Shown here: in pieces, positions 1-5,603 of the stretch
How positions within the stretch are numbered: position 1 is the first letter of the stretch
Layout: every line of letters begins with the position of its first letter
NCBI GenBank assembly: GCA_030672885.1
Contig: DAOVFN010000033.1
Location: 1 to 7,307, forward strand
Direction of reading: 5' to 3'
Length of the DNA stretch: 7,307 bases
DNA from: Candidatus Aenigmatarchaeota archaeon
Lineage (GTDB): Archaea; Aenigmatarchaeota; Aenigmatarchaeia; QMZP01
The notes under the pieces: generated by a model
Seen by the model: the letters and a program-made list of their open reading frames with translations, nothing else
Databases searched by the model: none
What the model was told of the DNA's origin: nothing
Position numbers and translations under genes: made by a program

Positions 1-438
1 GAGCTGAACCTCTATGGAGTGCTCCCTGGAATGAGCCACCTCGTCCTCTTCCACTAGGCCGCAGTCCCTTAGTGCATTGAGCATGCCGGTGTCGGCAGGG
101 AACTCGCCGAGGGGGGTCCTCCAGGCATGTGAGGACACGGAGAAAGCCTTCCCCAGGCCTGTATGGTTGGGTCCGAGGATGATGAAGCGCTTCCCTGGTT
201 TCAGGGAGGATATGGCCATGGCAGCAGTCCTTCCGGAGTAGGTGTAGCCCGCGTGCGGGGATATGACAGCGTTATATTCGGGGCCCTTCCTGAAGCCCGA
301 GAAGAGATTGGACAGGGTCTTCTCGAGCCCGGGCATGTCACTGTCATAGAACATGCCCGCCACAGCAGGCTGCCTTGCCTGCGCTCTTTTGTGTGTGCTC
401 CCGTGCTCGTGTCGGGGGGTGCTCGTCTGGCCTGGCAT
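1..438 (-). CDS. MEMO-family protein (AmmeMemoRadiSam system protein B-like), N-terminal part
   Basis: The first 146 residues of a protein that runs off the left edge. MEMO hallmarks appear in order: RQPAVAGMFY (residues 23-31), SPHAGYTYSGR (60-70), ILGPNHTGLG (87-96), WRTPLGEFPAD (106-116) and EHSIEVQL (139-146). His62 and His92 match two of the metal-ligand histidines known from human MEMO1; the third ligand would lie outside the window. Archaeal MEMO proteins are conserved dioxygenase-fold proteins often near AMMECR1 and radical SAM genes; their biochemical role is poorly defined. The start is the ATG at 438, because no closer start precedes the PAVAG motif; this leaves a polar extension of about 22 residues that is unusual for the family. 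The gene lies 22 bp after the 81-residue ORF, with a TATA-like box about 27 bp upstream. Family assignment is strong; function is open. Confidence 0.9.
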   Translation of the reverse strand, partial: MPGQTSTPRHEHGSTHKRAQARQPAVAGMFYDSDMPGLEKTLSNLFSGFRKGPEYNAVISPHAGYTYSGRTAAMAISSLKPGKRFIILGPNHTGLGKAFSVSSHAWRTPLGEFPADTGMLNALRDCGLVEEDEVAHSREHSIEVQL

Positions 439-459
439 GGTTAGAATTTGGAGTATGGG

Positions 460-470
460 ATTAAATTAAT
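460..470 (-). promoter_or_regulatory. Putative TATA box for the MEMO gene
   Basis: The minus strand reads ATTAATTTAAT, centred about 27 bp upstream of the ATG at 438. This is the expected archaeal TATA-to-start distance, so the transcript would begin at or near the ATG. No Shine-Dalgarno-like sequence precedes the ATG. The box overlaps the stop codon of the preceding small gene (461-463), so co-transcription is also possible. Confidence 0.4.
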
Positions 471-706
471 GTCTTCTCGCGCTTCATCATCACGTCCAAA
501 AGGGAGTCTTCTGTTATTTCTTTATCGGCAGGGTGCTCATGCAGGTCCCTTTTTGTTATCCCAGGAAAGGCCTGGACAACCTCTCTGTATGGGAGCGCTC
601 TTAATTCGGTCTGATAGCTCTCCCCATGCAGGCCAAACCCACCATACGGATTGCCTGAGATTCCTTTGGATATGATTGTGCCGTCATTGTTCTTGTAGTA
701 AACCAT
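461..706 (-). CDS. Uncharacterised 81-residue protein
   Basis: I do not recognise this protein. It begins MVYYKNNDGTIISKGISGNP, has a Gly/aromatic stretch PYGGFGLHGESY (residues 20-31), then a more helical, charged C-terminal half (REVVQAFPG, TKRDLHEHPADKEITEDSLL, ending KREKTLI). No Cys pairs, signal peptide or membrane segment are visible, so a soluble cytoplasmic protein is likely. I chose the ATG at 706 because a TATA-like CTTTTAAT lies 26 bp upstream. An in-frame ATG at 757 would give 98 residues but would overlap the end of cdc48. The gene sits between cdc48 (41 bp from its stop) and the MEMO gene (22 bp). Mixed codon use and varied composition favour a real gene, but homologues would be needed to confirm it. 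Confidence 0.6.
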   Translation of the reverse strand: MVYYKNNDGTIISKGISGNPYGGFGLHGESYQTELRALPYREVVQAFPGITKRDLHEHPADKEITEDSLLDVMMKREKTLI

Positions 707-727
707 GCAAAGAGATTGGAAGAAAGC

Positions 728-735
728 ATTAAAAG
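728..735 (-). promoter_or_regulatory. Putative TATA box for the 81-residue ORF
   Basis: The minus strand reads CTTTTAAT, centred about 26 bp before the ATG at 706 and just after the cdc48 stop codon. The spacing fits a leaderless archaeal transcript and is the main reason for preferring the start at 706 over 757. Confidence 0.35.
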
Positions 736-746
736 CCTTGCGGGCC

Positions 747-3029
747 TCAGCCCACATAGACCAGTTCCTCTGTCTTGGTGTCCTTCTTTTTGACGCTGGC
801 CCTCATCTTCTCGGATATCTGTTCGTAGAACTTTATCATGTCCTGGCTTACGCTGGGAGTGACCTGGGATATGGCACTCTTGAACTCGCCCGGTCCAACG
901 CTCTTGGCTTTGAGATCCTTTCTCAGGGCAAAGATACCGGCTTCTCTTGCAAGTGCCTCCAGGTCCGCGCCGGAGTAGCCGTCCGTCTGCTTGACCAGGC
1001 CGTTCAGGTTGACACCCTCGAGGGGCATGTTCCTGGTGTGTATCTTGAGTATCTCGAGCCTTGCCTTGTCGTCCGGGGCAGGCACGAGTATCTGCCGGTC
1101 GAACCTTCCGGGCCTCATGAGGGCGGGATCCATGATGTCGGGCCTGTTGGTCGCGGCCATGACAATCACGTTATGGAGGTCCTCGAGGCCTGACATCTCT
1201 GTCAGTATCATGGAAACCACGTTCTCGGTAACCCGGGTGCCCGCATCCGTGCCCCTCCTCGGGGCAATGGCATCGATTTCGTCAAAGAATATTATCGTGG
1301 GCGCCACCTGCTTGGCCCTCTTGAATATCTCCCTTATCTTTTTCTCGGACTCGCCCACCCATTTGGAGAATATCTCAGGGCCCTTTACGGAGATGAAATT
1401 GGCGCCTGATTCGTTGGCCACGGCCTTGGCGAGCAGGGTCTTGCCCGAGCCCGGGGGGCCGTAGAGGAGCACTCCCTTGGGAGGCTTTATGCCCACCCTG
1501 TCAAAGGCAGCTGGATAATCAAGGGGCCACTGGACAGTTTCTTTGAGATTCCGCTTGACGTCCTCAAGGCCCCCGACATCGCTCCATTTCACCTTGGGGA
1601 TCTCGATCATGACCTCTCTCATGGCAGAGGGCTCCACTACCTTGAGCGCGTTCTCGAAGTCCTTTTTTACGACCCTTATCTTTTCGATTGTCTCGGGGGG
1701 GAACTCCTCCTCTTTTTTCCAGCTGAGGTTGGGGAGGTTCCTTCTCAGAGAGAGCATGGCAGCCTCCTTGCAGAGGGACTCCAGGTCAGCTCCTATGAAG
1801 CCATAGGTTACCGAGGACAGCCAGTCCATGCTGATGCCGTCTGATAGTGGCATGTTCCTGGAGTGTATCTGGAGAATTTCCTTTCTGCCTTTTTGGTCAG
1901 GCACGCCTATCTCTATTTCCCTGTCGAACCTCCCGGGCCTTCTGAGGGCGGGGTCGAGTGCGTTGTGCCTGTTGGTCGCGGCTAACACGATTACCTTGCC
2001 CCTGGACTTGAGGCCGTCCATGAGCGTCAGTATCTGGGACACTACACGGCGCTCCACTTCGCCAGTGACCTCCTCCCTTTTGGGGGCAATGGCATCGATT
2101 TCGTCAAAGAATATTATGGCAGGGGCGTTCTTTTCGGCATCCTCGAATATCTTGCGAAGATTTTGCTCCGACTGGCCATACCATTTGCTCATGATTTCAG
2201 GGCCGTTTATTGCAGTGAAATTGTAGCCTGATTCGTTGGCAACGGCCGTGGCGAGCAGGGTCTTGCCCGAGCCCGGGGGGCCGTAGAGGAGCACTCCCTT
2301 GGGAGGCTCTATTCCGAGCTTGGTAAAGAGCTCGGGATGCCTCAGGGGCAGCTCAACCATCTCTCTTATCTTTTTGATTTCCTCATGCAGACCGCCTATG
2401 TCCTCATAGGTTATGTTGGGTATCATCGTGTCTTCCAGCATCTCCACGGCCTCGGGCTTGAGTTCCACCTCAGTATCGTCCGTTATCCTTACCACGCCGT
2501 CAGGGGCTGTCGAGACCACAGCGAGCTTGGTCTCTCCGGGTATGGGCGTGAAGAATATGTCCTCGAGGTTCATGCCAAAGAAATCATCAAAGGGCGAGTT
2601 GGTTCTCTGTTTGACCACAGGAAAGGGCATCACGATGTCACGTTTGCTCATGGGCCTCATGAAGAGGTTCTTTTTGAGCAGGTCGGAGTTCATCTGGAGG
2701 ATTATTCCCTTCTGGGCAGGGGCAAGAACGACCTTTTTGGCGTCCCTGGGCTCGGCCCTGGAAACCTTGATGGTTTCGCCCACACCTATGCCGGCGTTCC
2801 TTCTTGTGATGCCATCCATCCTTATGACACTGAGGCCGACGTCTGCGGGATACGCCCGCACAGCAAGAGCACCGGTCACGTTCTTTCCCTGAAGCACGAC
2901 CACGTCTCCCTCTTTTATGCCAAGCTTGCTCATGGTCTTGGTGTCGACTCTGACTATGCCACGCCCGAACTCCTCTCTGTTGGTGAGCTCTCCCGCCTTC
3001 AGGGGCACTGTTCCGTTCTTGTCTGGCAT
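747..3029 (-). CDS. Cdc48/VCP/VAT-type tandem AAA+ ATPase
   Basis: A 760-residue hexameric protein unfoldase of the Cdc48/p97/VAT family, which extracts and unfolds proteins and in archaea can feed the 20S proteasome. An N-domain (about 1-200: double-psi barrel plus Nc lobe) precedes two AAA modules. D1 has Walker A GPPGSGKT (250-257), pore loop KWYG (282-285), Walker B IIFFDE (305-310), sensor Asn353 and the arginine-finger stretch RRPGRFDR (363-370). D2 has Walker A (524-531), pore loop KWVG (556-559), Walker B IIFFDE (579-584) and RPGRFDR (639-645). All catalytic residues look intact, and length matches the family. The Nc lobe carries an aromatic/acidic insert ([16 protein letters not shown], 145-160). 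The C-terminus ends VYVG, close to but not a strict HbYX proteasome-docking motif. The ATG at 3029 follows directly after an in-frame TGA. The leader holds two inverted repeats. Confidence 0.97.
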   Translation of the reverse strand: MPDKNGTVPLKAGELTNREEFGRGIVRVDTKTMSKLGIKEGDVVVLQGKNVTGALAVRAYPADVGLSVIRMDGITRRNAGIGVGETIKVSRAEPRDAKKVVLAPAQKGIILQMNSDLLKKNLFMRPMSKRDIVMPFPVVKQRTNSPFDDFFGMNLEDIFFTPIPGETKLAVVSTAPDGVVRITDDTEVELKPEAVEMLEDTMIPNITYEDIGGLHEEIKKIREMVELPLRHPELFTKLGIEPPKGVLLYGPPGSGKTLLATAVANESGYNFTAINGPEIMSKWYGQSEQNLRKIFEDAEKNAPAIIFFDEIDAIAPKREEVTGEVERRVVSQILTLMDGLKSRGKVIVLAATNRHNALDPALRRPGRFDREIEIGVPDQKGRKEILQIHSRNMPLSDGISMDWLSSVTYGFIGADLESLCKEAAMLSLRRNLPNLSWKKEEEFPPETIEKIRVVKKDFENALKVVEPSAMREVMIEIPKVKWSDVGGLEDVKRNLKETVQWPLDYPAAFDRVGIKPPKGVLLYGPPGSGKTLLAKAVANESGANFISVKGPEIFSKWVGESEKKIREIFKRAKQVAPTIIFFDEIDAIAPRRGTDAGTRVTENVVSMILTEMSGLEDLHNVIVMAATNRPDIMDPALMRPGRFDRQILVPAPDDKARLEILKIHTRNMPLEGVNLNGLVKQTDGYSGADLEALAREAGIFALRKDLKAKSVGPGEFKSAISQVTPSVSQDMIKFYEQISEKMRASVKKKDTKTEELVYVG

Positions 3030-3050
3030 TCAATCACTTCTTAATCTCCT

Positions 3051-3060
3051 GATATTATAG
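3051..3060 (-). promoter_or_regulatory. Putative proximal TATA box for cdc48
   Basis: The minus strand reads CTATAATATC, centred 26 bp upstream of the cdc48 ATG, which fits a leaderless start. A GGAG-like sequence lies about 18 nt before the ATG, too far for a normal ribosome binding site. The box touches the left edge of inverted repeat A (3059-3095), so a protein bound there would compete with TBP/TFB. Confidence 0.45.
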
Positions 3061-3095
3061 CAAAGGACCTAACAGATTGGAAATCGTCCTTTGCT
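3059..3095. repeat. Inverted repeat A upstream of cdc48 (GGAC-N17-GTCC)
   Basis: A perfect 10-bp inverted repeat: AGCAAAGGAC (3059-3068) and GTCCTTTGCT (3086-3095), with a 17-nt spacer. The inner halves give GGAC-N17-GTCC, exactly as in the neighbouring repeat B. It lies between the two candidate cdc48 TATA boxes, so it could be an operator or, if transcription starts at the distal promoter, a 5'-leader stem-loop. The spacer contains TTGGAA (3077-3082), complementary to TTCCAA in the spacer of repeat B. Confidence 0.75.
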
Positions 3096-3099
3096 GGTT

Positions 3100-3134
3100 G
3101 TATCGGACATCATTCCAAAAGTTTTGTCCGATAC
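3100..3134. repeat. Inverted repeat B upstream of cdc48 (GGAC-N17-GTCC)
   Basis: A perfect 10-bp inverted repeat: GTATCGGACA (3100-3109) and TGTCCGATAC (3125-3134), with a 15-nt spacer; counted from the inner bases it is GGAC-N17-GTCC. Only 4 bp separate it from repeat A. It begins 26 bp after the stop codon of the HTH gene and immediately downstream of the TATATA element at 3134-3142. An operator over the start site and a 3' stem-loop of the HTH transcript are both possible. No T-run follows on the minus strand, so it is not a classic intrinsic terminator. Confidence 0.75.
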
Positions 3135-3142
3135 TATATATT
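3134..3142 (-). promoter_or_regulatory. Putative distal TATA box for cdc48
   Basis: The minus strand reads AATATATAG. Transcription would be expected to begin near 3112, inside the spacer of inverted repeat B, giving a leader of about 80 nt containing repeat A. It is an alternative to the proximal box at 3051-3060; the sequence does not decide which is used. Confidence 0.35.
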
Positions 3143-3159
3143 GCACGAGAATTTATTAA

Positions 3160-3402
3160 TTACTTGTCACCCTCGTCGCTTCTCTCCCTTCTTAGTCTCT
3201 CGCATCTCAGTATGATGCTGTGCCTGGTCTGTATGATTTCCATGGGCTCCTGTCTCACGACCTCCATTATCCTGACGTACCGCCTTACAGTAACGTTGTG
3301 GAGACCCGTCGTCTGGGCTATCTGGTTTATGCTCATGGCCTCCCCCTCTTCTTCGAGCATCCTGATTATGAGCTCCATTATCTTTAGGGGGTCGCGCCTC
3401 AT
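3160..3402 (-). CDS. Small helix-turn-helix DNA-binding protein
   Basis: An 80-residue protein, all of it a compact DNA-binding domain. MRRDPLKIMELIIRMLEEEG (1-20) forms the first helix. SINQIAQTTGLHNVTVRRYVRIM (24-46) is a clear helix-turn-helix with the A-x-x-T-G-L-x-x-x-T-V-R-R-Y pattern of MarR/ArsR-like winged helices. EIIQTRHSIILR (55-66) would be the wing. A basic/acidic tail follows. No ligand or metal domain is present. I prefer the ATG at 3402: it has GGAG at 3410-3413, 7 nt upstream, and a strong TATA box further up. The in-frame ATG at 3429 would fall about where transcription starts. It sits between the zinc ribbon gene and cdc48, next to inverted repeats on both sides, so regulation of itself or of cdc48 is a reasonable guess, not shown. 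Confidence 0.85.
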   Translation of the reverse strand: MRRDPLKIMELIIRMLEEEGEAMSINQIAQTTGLHNVTVRRYVRIMEVVRQEPMEIIQTRHSIILRCERLRRERSDEGDK

Positions 3403-3409
3403 GGTAACT

Positions 3410-3413
3410 CTCC
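3410..3413 (-). promoter_or_regulatory. Ribosome binding site of the HTH gene
   Basis: GGAG on the minus strand, 7 nt before the ATG at 3402. It is one of only two good Shine-Dalgarno-like sites in the window and decides the start at 3402 over the in-frame ATG at 3429. Confidence 0.6.
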
Positions 3414-3422
3414 AGGTTATAG

Positions 3423-3482
3423 TATACAATTATATACATTGCAGTTTATAAATGTTTCGGTTATGGTAGGATGAATTGTATA
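3423..3482. repeat. Inverted 9-bp repeats flanking the HTH gene TATA box
   Basis: TATACAATT (3423-3431) and its exact reverse complement AATTGTATA (3474-3482) flank the TATA box at 3445-3453. A direct repeat TTATAGTATA is also present at 3417-3426 and 3483-3492, next to each arm. The arrangement looks like a two-site operator for an autoregulator. The stretch is very AT-rich, so chance similarity is a real alternative. Confidence 0.5.
3445..3453 (-). promoter_or_regulatory. TATA box of the HTH gene
   Basis: The minus strand reads ATTTATAAA, a good archaeal TATA consensus. A start site about 26 bp downstream (near 3422) would leave a leader of about 20 nt containing the GGAG ribosome binding site. 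A second AT-rich element, GTATATAATTG at 3427-3437, could serve instead and would give an almost leaderless mRNA. Confidence 0.55.
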
Positions 3483-3530
3483 TTATAGTATATAGAAGTG
3501 GTTGGGTGTACGGAAGCCTACAAAAGGGTT

Positions 3531-3827
3531 TTAGAAGAACTTGAGGCCGTCAACCACTGGCTCATCCTGTTTCTGCTGGACATGCTGGGGCTGCTGGGGC
3601 TGGTATGGATTGGGGACCTGTTGCGCCTGCTGGTATGGCATCTGGGGCTGCACGTGCCTCCTGTGGGGGCCGAGCTCGTCCCAGACAAGCCTGGAGAACT
3701 TCTCATGGCAGGCCATGCAGGTGTGAGTGGACCTGATTATTATTCTCTGGGGTTCAGTGCCCTCGATTACCTTGACCAGCTCCTCTTCAGAAAGGAATGA
3801 ACCACTGTTGCACTTGGGACATTGCAT
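3531..3827 (-). CDS. Small zinc ribbon protein with Gln/Pro-rich tail
   Basis: A 98-residue protein of no family I can name. Two Cys pairs, C3-P-K-C6 and C37-M-A-C40, are spaced like a zinc ribbon, with a helical/strand segment between (SEEELVKVIEG, QRIIIRSTHT). From residue 58 the sequence is low-complexity and presumably disordered: 13 Gln and 7 Pro in residues 60-90. It then ends in a hydrophobic tail, PVVDGLKFF. Such ribbons usually bind nucleic acid or protein partners; nothing here decides which. The ATG at 3827 has AAGGTGG (3833-3839) 5 nt upstream. A GTG at 3836 would add three residues but would use up the ribosome binding site. The gene follows the IMPDH gene by 69 bp and has its own TATA box. 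All four Cys are intact. Confidence 0.8.
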   Translation of the reverse strand: MQCPKCNSGSFLSEEELVKVIEGTEPQRIIIRSTHTCMACHEKFSRLVWDELGPHRRHVQPQMPYQQAQQVPNPYQPQQPQHVQQKQDEPVVDGLKFF

Positions 3828-3832
3828 AGAAA

Positions 3833-3839
3833 CCACCTT
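3833..3839 (-). promoter_or_regulatory. Ribosome binding site of the zinc ribbon gene
   Basis: AAGGTGG on the minus strand, 5 nt before the ATG at 3827, matching the archaeal anti-Shine-Dalgarno complement in part. It supports 3827 over the in-frame GTG at 3836, which lies inside the site. Confidence 0.5.
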
Positions 3840-3856
3840 GATTATAATTGACCAGG

Positions 3857-3868
3857 AAAATATAAATA
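3857..3868 (-). promoter_or_regulatory. TATA box of the zinc ribbon gene
   Basis: The minus strand reads TATTTATATTTT, a strong archaeal TATA element in the 69-bp gap after the IMPDH stop codon. Transcription should begin near 3837, giving a leader of about 10 nt to the ATG at 3827. The zinc ribbon gene therefore probably has its own promoter. Confidence 0.55.
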
Positions 3869-3896
3869 AGGATCATGAACAGGCAGCGTGAGTGCG

Positions 3897-5372
3897 CTAC
3901 TTTATCACGCTGGTGCCCCCCTCCATATGGGAGCTTGTGGTCTGGACCTCGAGCCTGGCGTTCTCATAGAACTCGCGCAGGGTCTTGCGCCCGACAGTGC
4001 TCATGGAGCCCTTGAGCGCAAACACATCGTTGGGTAGCTGGGTGGACATGCTGCCCTTGTGCAAGACGAATCCCTCCACACCCTCCACGACAAAGCTTCT
4101 GGAGTCCTTGTGCCCGTACCTTCTTATGTTCTTGGCGCGGGCAGATGCCTCGCCCCAGTAGGGCTTCACAAAGGCATTGACATAGCTTATACCATCCGTA
4201 CCGTTCGCTATGACCTTGAAGGGTCTCTCCATCAGGGGCTGGGGGCTCTCGGTGAACCCGGCAAAGTACTTTCCCATCATGATGAGATCGGCGCCGAGGG
4301 CAAAAGCCACTGCCATGTCGCCTGTGGAGCCTATGCCGCCGTCTGAGCAGATTGGGACATATTTGTCTGTCTTGGAAAAGAAACTGTCCCTTGCCTTGGC
4401 TATCTGCATGACAGCAGTGGCCTGGCCCCGGCCGGTGGCCTTGACCCGCCTGGTCGTGCATATGGAGCCAGAGCCCTGGCCTATCTTGACGCAGTCCACT
4501 CCCAGGTTGGCCAGGAACTCAAAGGCATCGGTGTGCACTATGTTGCCGGCAATCAGGGGCTTCCTGAAGCGCTTGTAGCTCTCTATGGCATCTTGGGCGA
4601 AGTCAGAATAGAGATCAGATGAATCCAGGACAAGGAAGTCCACACCCTCCTTTACAAGGGCCTCGGCCCTTGCGATGTCCTCGGGATGGGTGGATACCGC
4701 TGCAGCCACCCTGAGGCGCTTCTCGCCATCCACAAATGCATTGGGGTACGTGATGTGCTCCTTGAGGTCCTTATAGAACACAACAGACTTGAGGTTGCCG
4801 CCCCTGTCAATTATGGGGAGGGCGCCTATGCCTGACTCGATTACCTTGTCATTGGCCTCGTCCAGTGTAATGCCATCATGTCCGGTAATGAGCCTGGAGA
4901 GGGGAATCATTTTCTGGCGTACCTCCAGAGAGGCGTCCTTTTCGGGATGGTACCTCTTCTCTGTTATGAGGCCTACGAGCTTTCCGTTCTCCACAACAGG
5001 GAACGTCGAGTAGCCGTGATGCCCCTCGAGCTCGAGGAGCTGGGATATCCTGTCGTGAGGACTCACTGTCATCGCGTTGCAGACGAAGCCTGATCTGTAG
5101 CGTTTGACCTTCTTCACCATGTCAGCCTGTTCATGGACGGGCAGGCTGCCCGGAAGCACCCCCAAGCCGCCCTGCTTGGCCAGTTCGATGGCGAGCTCGT
5201 GGCCTGTCACAGACTGCATGGCCGCGCTGAGAAGGGGGAGGGGAATCTCTGTCTTATCTGTAATCCTGCTCCTGACAGATACGCTGTCTATCGCTGTGCG
5301 GTGGCTGGTCCTGCCTGGGAGGATCAGGAACTCTGCGAACGTTCTGGATATGGTATCTCTGAGTTTTGCCAT
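3897..5372 (-). CDS. guaB: Inosine-5'-monophosphate dehydrogenase, divergent subfamily with CBS pair
   Basis: A 491-residue enzyme expected to oxidise IMP to XMP with NAD+, the committed step to GMP. The barrel starts at FAEFLILPG (12-20) and LSAAMQSVTG (48-57). A CBS-domain pair occupies about 98-206 (FPVVENGKLVGLITEKR; ALPIIDRGGNLKSVVFYKDL). LDSSD (249-253) and AGNI (275-278) follow. The catalytic loop is GQGSGSICTTR with Cys305, then GRGQATA (314-320), SDGGIGSTGD (343-352), the flap YWGEASARAKNIRRYG with Arg418-Tyr419, and VVEGVEG (428-434). The loop has Ser where most IMPDHs have Pro (GPGSICTTR). YWGEASARAKN and the end SHMEGGTSVI resemble the IMPDH variant I recall from anaerobic Firmicutes, not classic archaeal GuaB. 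GMP reductase shares the core, but the RY flap favours IMPDH. The ATG at 5372 has a TATA-like box about 25 bp upstream and no ribosome binding site. Confidence 0.9.
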   Translation of the reverse strand: MAKLRDTISRTFAEFLILPGRTSHRTAIDSVSVRSRITDKTEIPLPLLSAAMQSVTGHELAIELAKQGGLGVLPGSLPVHEQADMVKKVKRYRSGFVCNAMTVSPHDRISQLLELEGHHGYSTFPVVENGKLVGLITEKRYHPEKDASLEVRQKMIPLSRLITGHDGITLDEANDKVIESGIGALPIIDRGGNLKSVVFYKDLKEHITYPNAFVDGEKRLRVAAAVSTHPEDIARAEALVKEGVDFLVLDSSDLYSDFAQDAIESYKRFRKPLIAGNIVHTDAFEFLANLGVDCVKIGQGSGSICTTRRVKATGRGQATAVMQIAKARDSFFSKTDKYVPICSDGGIGSTGDMAVAFALGADLIMMGKYFAGFTESPQPLMERPFKVIANGTDGISYVNAFVKPYWGEASARAKNIRRYGHKDSRSFVVEGVEGFVLHKGSMSTQLPNDVFALKGSMSTVGRKTLREFYENARLEVQTTSSHMEGGTSVIK

Positions 5373-5392
5373 GTAATGACTGGGGAGAAAGA

Positions 5393-5400
5393 GATTTATT
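5393..5400 (-). promoter_or_regulatory. Putative TATA box for the IMPDH gene
   Basis: The minus strand reads AATAAATC, centred about 25 bp before the ATG at 5372. With no Shine-Dalgarno sequence near the ATG, a leaderless transcript is likely. The box sits just outside the hairpin array, so about 360 bp of sequence between it and mcm is not needed for the core promoter. Confidence 0.4.
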
Positions 5401-5409
5401 GGTTATGTG

Positions 5410-5592
5410 TTCTGGTTGGTGTCCAGAATGTGCAGAAAGCGGAATCGACAACCAAATGTTGGCGAGTCTTGCGGCCTTGCCGCAAGAGTTGTCATCATCT
5501 CACACCGTTCAACTGGATGATGAGATGTCTCGTGTCAACGAGACACGATGCCGCATCTATTGTGCTGATGCACAAGAACGTGCCGTAGGCAC
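5410..5592. other. Array of short perfect hairpins in the mcm-IMPDH gap
   Basis: No convincing gene covers 5373-5769. In its first half, perfect stem-loops follow each other. TTCTGG/CCAGAA (5410-5428, 7-nt loop) comes first, then a 38-bp gap. Next are TCTTGCGGC/GCCGCAAGA (5467-5487, loop CTT); TCATCATC/GATGATGA (5492-5523, 16-nt loop); TGTCTCGT/ACGAGACA (5526-5545, loop GTCA); GATG/CATC (5547-5557, loop CCG); TTGTGC/GCACAA (5560-5575, loop TGAT); and GTGCC/GGCAC (5580-5592, loop GTA). From 5467 on, linkers are only 1-4 nt. The stems differ in sequence, so structure and not sequence is what repeats. The stems are perfect on both strands, so the transcribed strand, if any, cannot be told. A structured non-coding RNA is one reading; a DNA-level element is another. 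No known RNA family was recognised. Confidence 0.7.
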
Positions 5593-5603
5593 AGGAGACT
5601 CTC

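Noticed and set aside
707..757. Upstream ATG at 757 for the 81-residue protein
   Set aside because: It would overlap the end of cdc48 and has no promoter at the right distance, whereas 706 has a TATA-like box 26 bp upstream.
2337..3044. Long open frame of 235 codons on the plus strand opposite the start of cdc48
   Set aside because: It lies wholly antisense to a well-conserved AAA ATPase gene, and its protein shows no family pattern. The same applies to the other plus-strand frames opposite cdc48, the IMPDH gene and mcm.
3828..3836. Upstream GTG start for the zinc ribbon protein
   Set aside because: The GTG lies inside the AAGGTGG ribosome binding site of the ATG at 3827. A leaderless GTG start cannot be fully excluded.
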